DNA of 8,286 bases from an uncultured Comamonadaceae bacterium (GCA_946482115.1 CAMLQP010000118.1:1-8286); one strand, 5' to 3'. Positions 1-5,982 are shown, counted from the stretch's first letter. Program-made: numbers and translations. The notes: a model not told the origin generated them from the letters alone.

Positions 1-853
1 GCTTGGCCGGCGGCATCTTGTGGTGGATGCCCTGCTGGAACTTGACCCACAGCCGCGGGACCGAGAAGAAGATGGTGGGCCGCGCGCGCTGGAGGTCGGC
101 CGCGAAGGTGTCGAGCGATTCGGCGAAGTACACGTGCATGCCGGTGCGCAGCCAGCCGTGCTCCACCAGCATGCGCTCCACCACGTGGGCCAGCGGCAGG
201 TAGGACAGCATGCGGTCCTGGCCTGACATCGGGATGCGTTTGATGCCCATGTCGAGCGCCCACGCGAAGTTGCCGAAGCTGTGCATCACGCCCTTGGGCA
301 GGCCGGTGGTGCCCGAGGTGTAGATCAGGGTGGCGAGCTCGTCCGCCGCGCGCACCGGCTGCCCTTGCAGCGGCGCGGTGCGGGCACACAGGGCGTCCCA
401 GCCGTCGTAGGCCTGCACTGCGTCGGCGGGCGACAGCGGGTAGCTGATGCAGGGCAGGCCGGCGGGCACGCCGGGCTTCATGCCCTCCCAGCCGTCGAGC
501 TTGCCCACGAAGCAGGCCCGGGACTCGCTGTGGGTGAGTATCTGGCGCACCGTCTCGGCGGCCAGCGTGGGGTACAGCGGCACCGAGACGTGGCCGGCCA
601 TCCAGATGGCCAGGTCGCTCATCATCCACCAGGCGCAGTTCTTGGAGAGGATGGCGACCCGGGAGCCCGGCTCCCAGCCCTGCGCCTGCAGGTAGGCGGC
701 CATGCGGCGCACCTGGTCGGCCACCTGGCCCCAGGTGAAATCCCGGACCACGCCGTCGCCCATGGGCTGCGTGAGGGCCACGCGGTCCGGCTCGGTTTTC
801 TCCCAGTGGTACAGGCGCTGCAGGGCCAGCAGTTCGGGCGCGACTTGGCTCAT
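1..853 (-). CDS. Long-chain acyl-CoA synthetase (AMP-forming), N-terminal 284 residues; 3' end off the left edge
   Basis: Activates a fatty acid to acyl-AMP and then acyl-CoA, feeding beta-oxidation or lipid synthesis; cytoplasmic or membrane-associated. The decisive motif is the AMP-binding P-loop YTSGTTGLPKG at residues 178-188. Also visible are SYLPLAHVVER (217-227), usual in bacterial long-chain enzymes, and SVPRLWVKFQ (264-273), typical of the FAA1/COG1022-like branch. The C-terminal acyl-AMP domain lies outside the window; family members are usually about 600 residues. The start is the ATG at 851-853, because AAGGAG (863-868, read on the minus strand) sits 9 nt upstream and the protein then opens directly into the expected N-terminal region. 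It lies 48 bp downstream of the flavin reductase on the same strand, so co-transcription is plausible. A short weak stem (884-897) in the gap is probably chance. The family is clear; chain-length preference cannot be read from the sequence. Confidence 0.93.
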   Translation of the reverse strand, partial: MSQVAPELLALQRLYHWEKTEPDRVALTQPMGDGVVRDFTWGQVADQVRRMAAYLQAQGWEPGSRVAILSKNCAWWMMSDLAIWMAGHVSVPLYPTLAAETVRQILTHSESRACFVGKLDGWEGMKPGVPAGLPCISYPLSPADAVQAYDGWDALCARTAPLQGQPVRAADELATLIYTSGTTGLPKGVMHSFGNFAWALDMGIKRIPMSGQDRMLSYLPLAHVVERMLVEHGWLRTGMHVYFAESLDTFAADLQRARPTIFFSVPRLWVKFQQGIHHKMPPAK

Positions 854-901
854 GGCAGTTGTCTCCTTGCAAGCATTCAGAATGGGCCGATGGGCCCCAG
901 C

Positions 902-1405
902 TTACAACGGATGCTCGGTGTAGAAGCGCCCGCCGTGGAACAGCAGCGGCGAGGCGTCCGGCCGGTGCCAGCAGCGTTCGACCTCGCCGACGAAGATCAC
1001 ATGGTCGCCTTCCTGGTAGCGGCTGCGGTTGGAGCACTCGAACACCGCCGCTGCGCCGGCCAGCAAAGGCGCGCCGCCGGCGCCCACCTCGTGGTCGATC
1101 CCGGCCCAGCGGTCCAGGCCGCGGGTGGCGAAGCGCTCGGCCAGCTCGCGCTGGTCGGCCGCGAGCACATGGATGGCGTAGTGCGAGCCGGCGCTGAACA
1201 CCGGAAGGGAAGCCGCCTGGTGCGACAGGCTCCAGAGCACCAGCGGCGGCGTCAGCGACACCGAATTGAAGGAGTTGGCCGTCAGCCCGACGGGCAGGCC
1301 ATCGTCGCCACGCGCGGTGACGATGGTGACCCCCGTGGCGAACATGCCCAGCGCGTCGCGGAACGAGCGTTCGCTGGGCGCTTGCAGAAGGGAAAGCGGG
1401 GCCAT
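902..1405 (-). CDS. Flavin reductase family protein (FMN-binding split-barrel)
   Basis: A 167-residue protein of the flavin reductase-like family, which reduces free FMN or FAD with NAD(P)H, commonly to supply a two-component monooxygenase. Family hallmarks appear in order: FRDALGMFATGVTIVTA (residues 15-31), GLTANSFNSVSLTPPLVLWSL read in part (40-60, flavin-contacting strand and loop), GDHVIFVGEVE (133-143) and PLLFHGGRFY (153-162). Length is normal for a single-domain member. The frame stays open 21 codons further upstream, but the ATG at 1403-1405 is preferred because the family starts shortly before the FRDALG motif; no convincing Shine-Dalgarno is visible at either site. It precedes the acyl-CoA synthetase on the same strand and diverges from the hydrolase, leaving 71 bp between the two starts. 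No oxygenase gene is in the window, so the physiological acceptor is unknown. RutF- or HpaC-like roles are possible but not shown. Confidence 0.9.
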   Translation of the reverse strand: MAPLSLLQAPSERSFRDALGMFATGVTIVTARGDDGLPVGLTANSFNSVSLTPPLVLWSLSHQAASLPVFSAGSHYAIHVLAADQRELAERFATRGLDRWAGIDHEVGAGGAPLLAGAAAVFECSNRSRYQEGDHVIFVGEVERCWHRPDASPLLFHGGRFYTEHPL

Positions 1406-1476
1406 GGGGCGGACGATGCGGGTAGTATGGGTGGCAGGAAGCCGTGATTGTCCGTGAAACCCCAACATCGGTTTTT

Positions 1477-2271
1477 ATGCTGCCCACATTCACCACATTG
1501 GGAAGCGGCCCCACGCTGCTGATGCTGCACGGCCTGGAGGGCGGCCTGCTGACGTTTGCGCCCCAGGTCGAGAGCTTTGCCCAGCTGGGCTGGCGCGCCA
1601 TGGCCTGGGACATGCCGGGCTACGGCCACAGCGCACCGATCGAGCCCTACACCTTCAAGGGGCTGGCCGGGCGCTGCATCGCGCTGATCGAGGCCGCCCA
1701 GGCCAAGGCCGACCGCCGGGATGTGGTGTTGCTCGGCCACGGCATGGGCGGCATGGTGGCGCAGGAGGTGGTGCTGCGCCGGCCCGACCTGGTCAACCGG
1801 CTGGTCCTGTGTGGCGCCCTGGCCGCCTTCACCGACCCGGATTTCATCACCCGGCGCACCGCGCCGCTGGACGCCGGGCAGGACATGGCCCAGCTGGCCG
1901 CCACGCTGGTGCCGCGCCTGGTGAGCCCGGGCGCGCTACCCGAGGGCTCGCGGCTGGCCGAGCATGCGCTGAGCCAGGTGCCGGCCGCCACCTACCGGCG
2001 CGCGCTGCAGGCGCTGCCCACTTTCGACCGCGCGGCCGTGCTGGGCGAGATCGCCGTGCCCACGCTGCTGATCGCGGGGGAGTTTGACCGCGTGGCACCG
2101 CCGGACGAGGTGGCGGTCATGGCCACGCGCATCCCGGGCGCGCGCTGCGTGGTGATCCCCGGCGCGGGGCACTGGCAAAACCTGGAGAACCCCGAGTCCT
2201 TCGACGAAGCGGTGATGGCGTTCCTGTCGGACACCGAAGGCCAGGCCCACCACCTGCTGCGGCTGCACTGA
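1477..2271 (+). CDS. Alpha/beta hydrolase fold protein with the nucleophile serine replaced by glycine
   Basis: A 264-residue single-domain alpha/beta hydrolase. Seen: the oxyanion-loop motif LMLHGLEGG (15-23), WDMPGYGHS (44-52), the nucleophile-elbow region VVLLGHGMGGMVAQE (83-97), the acid in LLIAGEFDRVAPP (Asp204) and the histidine in IPGAGHWQNLENP (His232). The canonical elbow GxSxG reads G-H-G-M-G, so the serine is Gly89 (codon GGC, 1741-1743) while the acid and histidine remain. A classical serine esterase mechanism is therefore not supported; it may act on an unusual substrate, as some serine-less members do, or be catalytically dead. Start: ATG 1477 gives an N-terminus MLPTFTTLGSGPTLL like its relatives as I recall them. 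A GTG at 1444, 11 codons upstream, has AGGA 4 nt before it and cannot be excluded. It diverges from the flavin reductase and converges on the dehydrogenase with a 19-bp gap. Substrate unknown. Confidence 0.88.
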   Translation: MLPTFTTLGSGPTLLMLHGLEGGLLTFAPQVESFAQLGWRAMAWDMPGYGHSAPIEPYTFKGLAGRCIALIEAAQAKADRRDVVLLGHGMGGMVAQEVVLRRPDLVNRLVLCGALAAFTDPDFITRRTAPLDAGQDMAQLAATLVPRLVSPGALPEGSRLAEHALSQVPAATYRRALQALPTFDRAAVLGEIAVPTLLIAGEFDRVAPPDEVAVMATRIPGARCVVIPGAGHWQNLENPESFDEAVMAFLSDTEGQAHHLLRLH

Positions 2272-2294
2272 GACGCCGCACCGCGCGGACTCAG
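2268..2294. repeat. Imperfect inverted repeat spanning the stops of two convergent genes
   Basis: Arms CTGAGACGCCGC (2268-2279) and GCGCGGACTCAG (2283-2294) pair at 9 of 12 positions around the loop ACC. The outer CTGAG/CTCAG contains the TGA stop of the hydrolase (plus) and the TGA stop of the dehydrogenase (minus). There is no T-tract on either side, so it is not a standard intrinsic terminator. It may help transcription end in both directions or be a by-product of two TGA stops facing each other. Confidence 0.4.
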
Positions 2295-3637
2295 ACGCGG
2301 ACCTGGGCGGCAGCAGTCCAGCGCTGCCGTGCCGCCCGATTCTCGGCGTCGAAGCCGTGGAAGTCGAAACGCATGGCCGGGCGCTCGCCACTGATCAGTT
2401 CGGCCATCGCGCGGCCCGAGCCCGCGCCGTGGGTCCAGCCCAGCGTGCCGTGGCCGGCGTTGATCCAGAGCCGGCCCACCTTCGTGCGGCCGATCAGCGG
2501 GATGTTGGTCGGCGTCGCCGGGCGCAGGCCGGTCCAGAACTGCGGATTGCCGCCTTCCTGGGGCAGGCGGGTATCGGCCACGCCGGGGAAGACCTCCTCG
2601 ATGCGGCGCACCAGCATCTCGCAGCGGCGCCGGGCCAGCGGCGTGTCCAGGCTCAGGTCAAAGCCGCCGAGCTCGATGGTGCCGGCGACGCGCAACTGGT
2701 CGCCCAGGCGCGAGACGGCGATCTTGAGACCGTCGTCGATCATGCTCACGCTGGGCGCGCGTTCGGGCCTGAGGATGGGCAGCGTGGCGCTGTAGCCCTT
2801 GCCCGGGTAGATGGGCACGCGCAGGCCCACGGTCCTGAGCAGCGGCGTGGTGTAGGAGCCGCAGGCGGCCACGAAGGCGTCGGCCTCGACGGCCAGCGTC
2901 TCGCCGCTGGCGCGGTCGCGCAGGCGCAGGCGCCGCAGCGCGCCGGCGTCCAGCTGCAGCTGTTCGATGTCGTGGCCGAACAGCATGCGGGCGCCGCGCC
3001 GGCCGCACAGTTCGGCCAGCTTCTGGGTGAACACGCGGGCGTCGCCGTGTTCATCGGTTTCGGTGTAGGTGCCGCCGGCGATGTGGCCGGCGAAGGCCTG
3101 CAGCGAAGGCTCGATGCGCAGCAGTTCCTCGCGCGAGATCACGCGGCGGCTGACGCCGTGGCGGCCCATCAGCTCGGCGGCGGCGGTGGCACCCTCGAAG
3201 GACTTGGCGTCGGTGTAGTAGTGGGCGATGCCGCGCTGCAGGCGGTTGTATTCGATGCCGGTGGCCGCGACCATGTCCTTGAGGGTGGCGTGGCTGTAGG
3301 CACCCAGGGCCACGAGCTGCGCGACGTTGCGCTCGAAGGCGGCGTCGTTGCACTGGGCCAGGAACTGCAGGCCCCATTTCCATTGCTCCCAGTCCAGCTG
3401 CGGGCGGAACAGCAGCGGCGCGGTGGACTGGAACATCCACTTGAGGGCCTTGAGCGGCGCCTCGCGGTTGGCCCAGGGCTCGCAGTAGCTCACCGAGATC
3501 TGGGCCGCGTTGGCGAAGCTGGTCTCCAGCGCCGCATCGGGCTGGCGGTCGATCAGCGTGACCTCGTGGCCTTTTTCCAGCAGGTGCCAGGCGGTGCTCA
3601 CGCCGATGATGCCCGCGCCCATGACCGCGACTCGCAT
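2291..3637 (-). CDS. dadA: D-amino acid dehydrogenase, DadA-type FAD-dependent oxidoreductase
   Basis: A 448-residue flavoprotein of the DAO/DadA family, which oxidatively deaminates D-amino acids to 2-oxo acids and ammonia and passes electrons to the respiratory chain at the inner membrane face. Seen: the FAD-binding Rossmann motif GAGIIG (7-12), strand end TLIDR (27-31), SFANAAQIS (40-48), PIYPGKGYSAT (275-285), TGLRPATPTNIPLIG (369-383) and the C-terminal FAD motif NAGHGTLGWTHGAGSG (393-408). Length is close to E. coli DadA (about 432). The segment TDEHGDARVFT (194-204) corresponds to DETGDC..FT of classical DadA, with Ala at the usual Cys, so substrate range may differ. The start is the ATG at 3635-3637, since AGGGGA (3644-3649, minus strand) lies 6 nt upstream and the GxGxxG motif follows at once. 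The open frame continues upstream antisense to the regulator but is not coding there. The divergent ArgP-like gene is the likely regulator. The family is firm; the exact substrate is not. Confidence 0.92.
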   Translation of the reverse strand: MRVAVMGAGIIGVSTAWHLLEKGHEVTLIDRQPDAALETSFANAAQISVSYCEPWANREAPLKALKWMFQSTAPLLFRPQLDWEQWKWGLQFLAQCNDAAFERNVAQLVALGAYSHATLKDMVAATGIEYNRLQRGIAHYYTDAKSFEGATAAAELMGRHGVSRRVISREELLRIEPSLQAFAGHIAGGTYTETDEHGDARVFTQKLAELCGRRGARMLFGHDIEQLQLDAGALRRLRLRDRASGETLAVEADAFVAACGSYTTPLLRTVGLRVPIYPGKGYSATLPILRPERAPSVSMIDDGLKIAVSRLGDQLRVAGTIELGGFDLSLDTPLARRRCEMLVRRIEEVFPGVADTRLPQEGGNPQFWTGLRPATPTNIPLIGRTKVGRLWINAGHGTLGWTHGAGSGRAMAELISGERPAMRFDFHGFDAENRAARQRWTAAAQVRV

Positions 3638-3670
3638 GGTGTTTCCCCTGAAGTGGTGCTTGGTCTTCGC

Positions 3671-3699
3671 AGTATGGAAAAGTTTGGGGAATTGGTGAA
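3671..3699 (-). promoter_or_regulatory. Candidate sigma-70 promoter of the D-amino acid dehydrogenase
   Basis: On the minus strand a -35-like TTCACC (3694-3699) and a -10-like CATACT (3671-3676) are separated by exactly 17 bp; each matches 4 of 6 consensus bases. Transcription would start about 28 nt before the ATG, leaving room for the Shine-Dalgarno. The AT-rich dyad at 3699-3712 abuts the -35 box, a usual place for a LysR-type activator. By-eye match only. Confidence 0.4.
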
Positions 3700-3712
3700 G
3701 ATTAATTAAACT
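3699..3712. promoter_or_regulatory. Candidate LysR-type regulator site (AT-rich dyad)
   Basis: The 14-bp sequence AGATTAATTAAACT is a dyad with 12 of 14 positions symmetric and an 8-bp perfect core TTAATTAA (3702-3709). It stands out in GC-rich DNA and lies between the divergent dehydrogenase and regulator genes, just upstream of the candidate dehydrogenase -35 box. A weak plus-strand promoter for the regulator (TTGGGG 3684-3689, TAAACT 3707-3712, 17-bp spacer) would overlap it, fitting autoregulation. Binding by the adjacent regulator is inferred from position. Confidence 0.35.
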
Positions 3713-3737
3713 AAATGGGTTTTCATCAGGATTGCTA

Positions 3738-4652
3738 ATGAGCACCTTCGACCCCGACGCGCTCGAATGCCTGGCCGCCATCATCGAAGAGGGTGGCTTC
3801 GAGCGCGCCGCCCAGCGCCTGTCCATCACCCAGTCGGCGGTGTCGCAGCGCCTGCGCGCCCTGGAGGCCCAGGTGGGCACGGTGCTGATCGTGCGCAGCC
3901 GGCCGCTCAAGCCCACCCAGGCCGGGCAGTTGCTGCTCAAGCACGCCAAGATGATGCGGCTGCTGCGCGCCGACCTGGAGCGCGACCTGCGCGAACTCGC
4001 GCCCAGCTCCACCGGCGGCGGGCGCGACGACGAGCGCATCTCGGTCGCGATCAACGCCGACAGCATCGCCACCTGGGCGCTGGACGCGCTGACGCCGCTG
4101 GCGCGCAGCGGCCTGCCGATAGAAATCATCCATGACGACCAGGATTTCACCCACGAATGGCTGCGCGAAGGCCAGGTGCTGGGCTGCGTCACCTCCATCG
4201 GCCAGGCGCTGCGCGGCTGCAAGATGGAGGAGCTGGGCACCATGGACTACGTGGCCGTGGCCCAGCCCGCCTTCGCCGAGCGCCACCTGCCCAAGGGCCT
4301 GAGCGCGCACAACTTCCACCAGGTGCCGTTCATGACCTTCAACCGCAAGGACGATGCGCAGCGCGAGTTCGTGGCGCGCGCCTTCGGCCTGCAGCGGGTG
4401 ATGCTGCGCCAGTTCTACGTCCCGTCATCCGAAGGCCAGGTGAACGCGGCGCTGGCCGGCTGGGGCGTGGGCGTGGTGCCGGAGCTGCTGGTGCGCGAAC
4501 CGCTGGCCGCGGGCGCGCTGGTCAACGTGGCGCCCGCCCATGTGCTGGGCGTGCGGCTCTACTGGCACTGCTGGAACCTGGCATCGGAGGTGCTGGACGC
4601 GCTGAGCGCCGCGCTGCGCAGCGCGGCGGCCGAACACCTGGGCCGGCGATGA
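3738..4652 (+). CDS. argP: LysR-family transcriptional regulator, ArgP/LysG (IciA) type
   Basis: A 304-residue LysR-type regulator. The N-terminal winged helix-turn-helix covers about residues 5-63, with FERAAQRLSITQSAVSQRLR (21-40) as helix-turn-helix and the ArgP-like RSRPLKPTQAG (53-63). The effector domain has subfamily features: INADSIATWALDAL (105-118), GCVTSIGQALRGCKMEELG (149-167) and GWGVGVVPELLV (241-252). E. coli ArgP is 297 residues; it senses lysine and arginine and classically controls the exporter ArgO. Start: ATG 3738, with AGGA (3728-3731) 6 nt upstream; a TTG two codons earlier is less likely. Here the divergent neighbour is a D-amino acid dehydrogenase, not a LysE-type exporter, so it may respond to basic amino acids and control their D-forms' oxidation; that is inference. 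It converges on the fasciclin gene. ArgP-type membership is good; orthology to E. coli ArgP is less certain. Confidence 0.9.
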   Translation: MSTFDPDALECLAAIIEEGGFERAAQRLSITQSAVSQRLRALEAQVGTVLIVRSRPLKPTQAGQLLLKHAKMMRLLRADLERDLRELAPSSTGGGRDDERISVAINADSIATWALDALTPLARSGLPIEIIHDDQDFTHEWLREGQVLGCVTSIGQALRGCKMEELGTMDYVAVAQPAFAERHLPKGLSAHNFHQVPFMTFNRKDDAQREFVARAFGLQRVMLRQFYVPSSEGQVNAALAGWGVGVVPELLVREPLAAGALVNVAPAHVLGVRLYWHCWNLASEVLDALSAALRSAAAEHLGRR

Positions 4653-4676
4653 AAAAGGGCGCCCCCCGGGCGCCCT
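4652..4676 (-). terminator. Intrinsic terminator of the fasciclin-domain gene
   Basis: Read on the minus strand, a perfect 9-bp GC stem (AGGGCGCCC 4656-4664 pairing with GGGCGCCCT 4668-4676, loop 3 nt) is followed by TTTTT (4652-4656). It lies 20 bp past the stop of the minus-strand fasciclin gene. The T-tract touches the last base of the regulator's TGA on the other strand. On the plus strand there is no T-tract, so it is directional, though the stem could also slow transcription leaving the regulator gene. Confidence 0.8.
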
Positions 4677-4695
4677 CTGCGGACATGCGACCCGG

Positions 4696-5151
4696 TCACT
4701 TGGGCATGATCACGGTGTCGATGACGTGGATCACGCCGTTGCTGGCCGCCACATCGGTCTTGACCACGTTGGCGTTGTCCACCTTGACGCCGCCCATGGT
4801 GCTGACCGTGATCTCGCCGCCCTGCACCGTCTTGACCTTGCCGGCCTTCACGTCGGCGGCCATGACCTTGCCGGGCACGACATGGTAGGTCAGCACCTTG
4901 GTCAGTGCGGCCTTGTCCTTCAGCAGGCCATCCAGGGTGGCCTTCGGAATCTTGGCAAAGGCTTCGTCGGTGGGCGCGAACACGGTGAACGGCCCCGGTC
5001 CCTTGAGCGTGTCCACCAGGCCAGCGGCCTGCACCGCCGTGACCAGGGTTTTGAACGATCCGGCAGACACGGCGGTGTCGACGATGTCTGCGGCCTTGGC
5101 CACGGAGGCGAGGCCCAGGGCCAGAAGGGAAGCAATCAGCGCTTTTTTCAT
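4696..5151 (-). CDS. Secreted fasciclin (FAS1)-domain protein
   Basis: A 151-residue protein consisting of a Sec signal peptide and one FAS1 domain. The signal peptide is [20 protein letters not shown] with likely cleavage after AKA at residue 20: two lysines, a hydrophobic core and an A-x-A site. FAS1 hallmarks follow in order: [12 protein letters not shown] (54-65, H1 region), [10 protein letters not shown] (87-96, YH motif) and [13 protein letters not shown] (138-150, H2 region). Bacterial single-FAS1 proteins are usually periplasmic or surface proteins linked to adhesion or matrix; no enzymatic role is implied. Start: ATG 5149-5151, which begins the signal peptide and has GAGAGG (5161-5166, minus strand) 9 nt upstream; the frame is open 62 codons further, but that stretch is the control region. 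It diverges from the TetR gene, a likely regulator, and ends in a good terminator, so it is probably monocistronic. Confidence 0.93.
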   Translation of the reverse strand: MKKALIASLLALGLASVAKAADIVDTAVSAGSFKTLVTAVQAAGLVDTLKGPGPFTVFAPTDEAFAKIPKATLDGLLKDKAALTKVLTYHVVPGKVMAADVKAGKVKTVQGGEITVSTMGGVKVDNANVVKTDVAASNGVIHVIDTVIMPK

Positions 5152-5211
5152 GATGAACGACCTCTCGCAAAAGGGTTGGAACAGGGTTCGGGCACATCCG
5201 GGTGCTCCGGC

Positions 5212-5224
5212 CGGTCGGCGACCG
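5212..5224. repeat. Short palindrome CGGTCG-G-CGACCG in the fasciclin leader
   Basis: A perfect 6-bp inverted repeat around one base, lying at the predicted 5' end of the fasciclin transcript (predicted start near 5225). It could form a small 5' hairpin or be a second protein-binding site; GC-rich DNA makes such short palindromes fairly common. Confidence 0.25.
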
Positions 5225-5231
5225 CAGTCGG

Positions 5232-5258
5232 ATATTAACCAAATAGTCCTTTTGTGAA
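5232..5258 (-). promoter_or_regulatory. Candidate promoter of the fasciclin-domain gene
   Basis: On the minus strand TTCACA (5253-5258) matches the -35 consensus at 5 of 6 bases and TAATAT (5232-5237) matches the -10 at 4 of 6, with a short 15-bp spacer. The region is the most AT-rich part of the gap between the divergent genes. The leader would be about 74 nt. The 30-bp dyad covers the -35 box and the spacer. Confidence 0.35.
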
Positions 5259-5267
5259 CTGATTGGT
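5238..5267. promoter_or_regulatory. Candidate TetR-family operator (30-bp dyad)
   Basis: Arms ACCAAATAGTCC (5238-5249) and GAACTGATTGGT (5256-5267) are inverted copies matching at 9 of 12 positions (ACCAAxxAGTxC), with a 6-bp spacer TTTTGT. It lies between the fasciclin gene and the divergent tetR gene and overlaps the fasciclin candidate promoter, so binding there would be expected to repress that gene. It lies about 80 bp upstream of the predicted tetR start site. Assignment to the adjacent TetR protein is by position and symmetry. Confidence 0.5.
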
Positions 5268-5294
5268 ATTTTTTCCTACTTGTTAGTTGGGTTA

Positions 5295-5323
5295 TCGACC
5301 TTTCCGTCTGTTTGCGGCACAAT
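5295..5323 (+). promoter_or_regulatory. Candidate promoter of the tetR-family gene
   Basis: TCGACC (5295-5300) and CACAAT (5318-5323) each match 4 of 6 sigma-70 consensus bases at the ideal 17-bp spacing. The transcript would begin near 5330, giving a leader of about 20 nt before ATG 5350. Confidence 0.35.
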
Positions 5324-5349
5324 GCGAACAGAGTCATTGGGTTTTCATC

Positions 5350-5982
5350 ATGTCCAGCGCCGTCGTTTCCTCCCCGTCACCCGTCAAACGCAGCTTCCGC
5401 CAACAGATGCACCTCGCGCGCGAGGACGCCATCATCCAGGCGGTGAACCGCCTGCTGGCGGAAAAGGGCTTCGATGCCATGACGGTGGACGAGGTCGCGG
5501 CCGAGGTCGGTATCGCCAAGGCCAGTCTGTACAAGCACTTTCCGAGCAAGGAAGACCTGGCCGCCGCGGCCATGGTGCGGGTGATGGAACGCGCGCTGGC
5601 CTTCCTGGACGGGTTGCCGGCCAACGGCGAGCCGCTGGCCCAGCTGCAGGCGGTGGTGCGCTGGACGCTGCAGATGCAACTCGATGGGCAGATGCCGTCG
5701 CTGCCGAGCGCCAACTCCAGCCTGCGTGCCGCGCTGATGGTGAACAAGCCCTACATGGACGGGCTGATGACGGTCAGCGACCGGCTGGGCGCCTGGATCG
5801 AGGCCGCGCAGCACCAGGGCCACATCAGCACGGCGCTGCCGCCGATCGCGGTGCTCTACACCCTGTTCGCGCGCGCCTGCGACCCGGTGATGGGTTTCCT
5901 GCGCGCCAGCGGCCAGTACAGCGACGGCCAGATCATGGACATGGTGATGTCCACCTGCTTCGACGGCCTGCGCGCCCGCTGA
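5350..5982 (+). CDS. TetR/AcrR-family transcriptional regulator
   Basis: A 210-residue TetR-type repressor. The DNA-binding domain spans about residues 22-70: [20 protein letters not shown] (24-43) followed by the helix-turn-helix [20 protein letters not shown] (45-64), and then PSKEDL, all close to the family pattern. The remainder (about 75-210) is the helical ligand-binding and dimer domain, which is not diagnostic of a ligand. Start: ATG 5350 gives a normal-length N-terminal arm. The frame stays open another 21 codons upstream, but those overlap the candidate promoter. No strong Shine-Dalgarno is seen, so translation may be modest. The likely target is the divergent fasciclin gene through the dyad at 5238-5267. 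It converges on mnmA, and the two stop codons are 7 bp apart. Family certain, ligand unknown. Confidence 0.93.
   Translation: MSSAVVSSPSPVKRSFRQQMHLAREDAIIQAVNRLLAEKGFDAMTVDEVAAEVGIAKASLYKHFPSKEDLAAAAMVRVMERALAFLDGLPANGEPLAQLQAVVRWTLQMQLDGQMPSLPSANSSLRAALMVNKPYMDGLMTVSDRLGAWIEAAQHQGHISTALPPIAVLYTLFARACDPVMGFLRASGQYSDGQIMDMVMSTCFDGLRAR

Noticed and set aside
884..897. Small stem GGGCC-GATG-GGCCC between flavin reductase and acyl-CoA synthetase
   Set aside because: Only 5 bp with no T-tract; expected by chance at this GC content, so not called a terminator or attenuator.
1423..1428. TAGTAT as a -10 box for the alpha/beta hydrolase
   Set aside because: No acceptable -35 box lies 16-18 bp upstream and the reverse-strand alternative is equally weak, so no promoter was called in this 71-bp divergent gap.
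281..1447. Long plus-strand open frame (388 codons) across the acyl-CoA synthetase and flavin reductase
   Set aside because: It is antisense to two clearly conserved genes; its Gly/Ala/His/Arg-rich composition is typical of a GC-rich shadow frame and it shows no domain.
2357..3709. Long plus-strand open frame (450 codons) opposite the D-amino acid dehydrogenase
   Set aside because: Shadow of a gene with intact FAD motifs; low-complexity Ala/Gly/Gln/Val-rich composition and no recognisable motif.
3638..4243. In-frame upstream extension of the D-amino acid dehydrogenase to about 650 residues
   Set aside because: The extension runs through the AT-rich control region and antisense to the LysR gene; the ATG at 3637 has a Shine-Dalgarno and is followed at once by the GxGxxG motif.
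4157..4888. Plus-strand open frame of 243 codons across the regulator 3' end and the fasciclin 3' end
   Set aside because: It is out of frame with the LysR gene and antisense to the fasciclin gene, crosses the terminator, and shows no domain.
5152..5337. N-terminal extension of the fasciclin protein by 62 residues
   Set aside because: It would bury a textbook signal peptide inside the protein and would cover the divergent promoter region.
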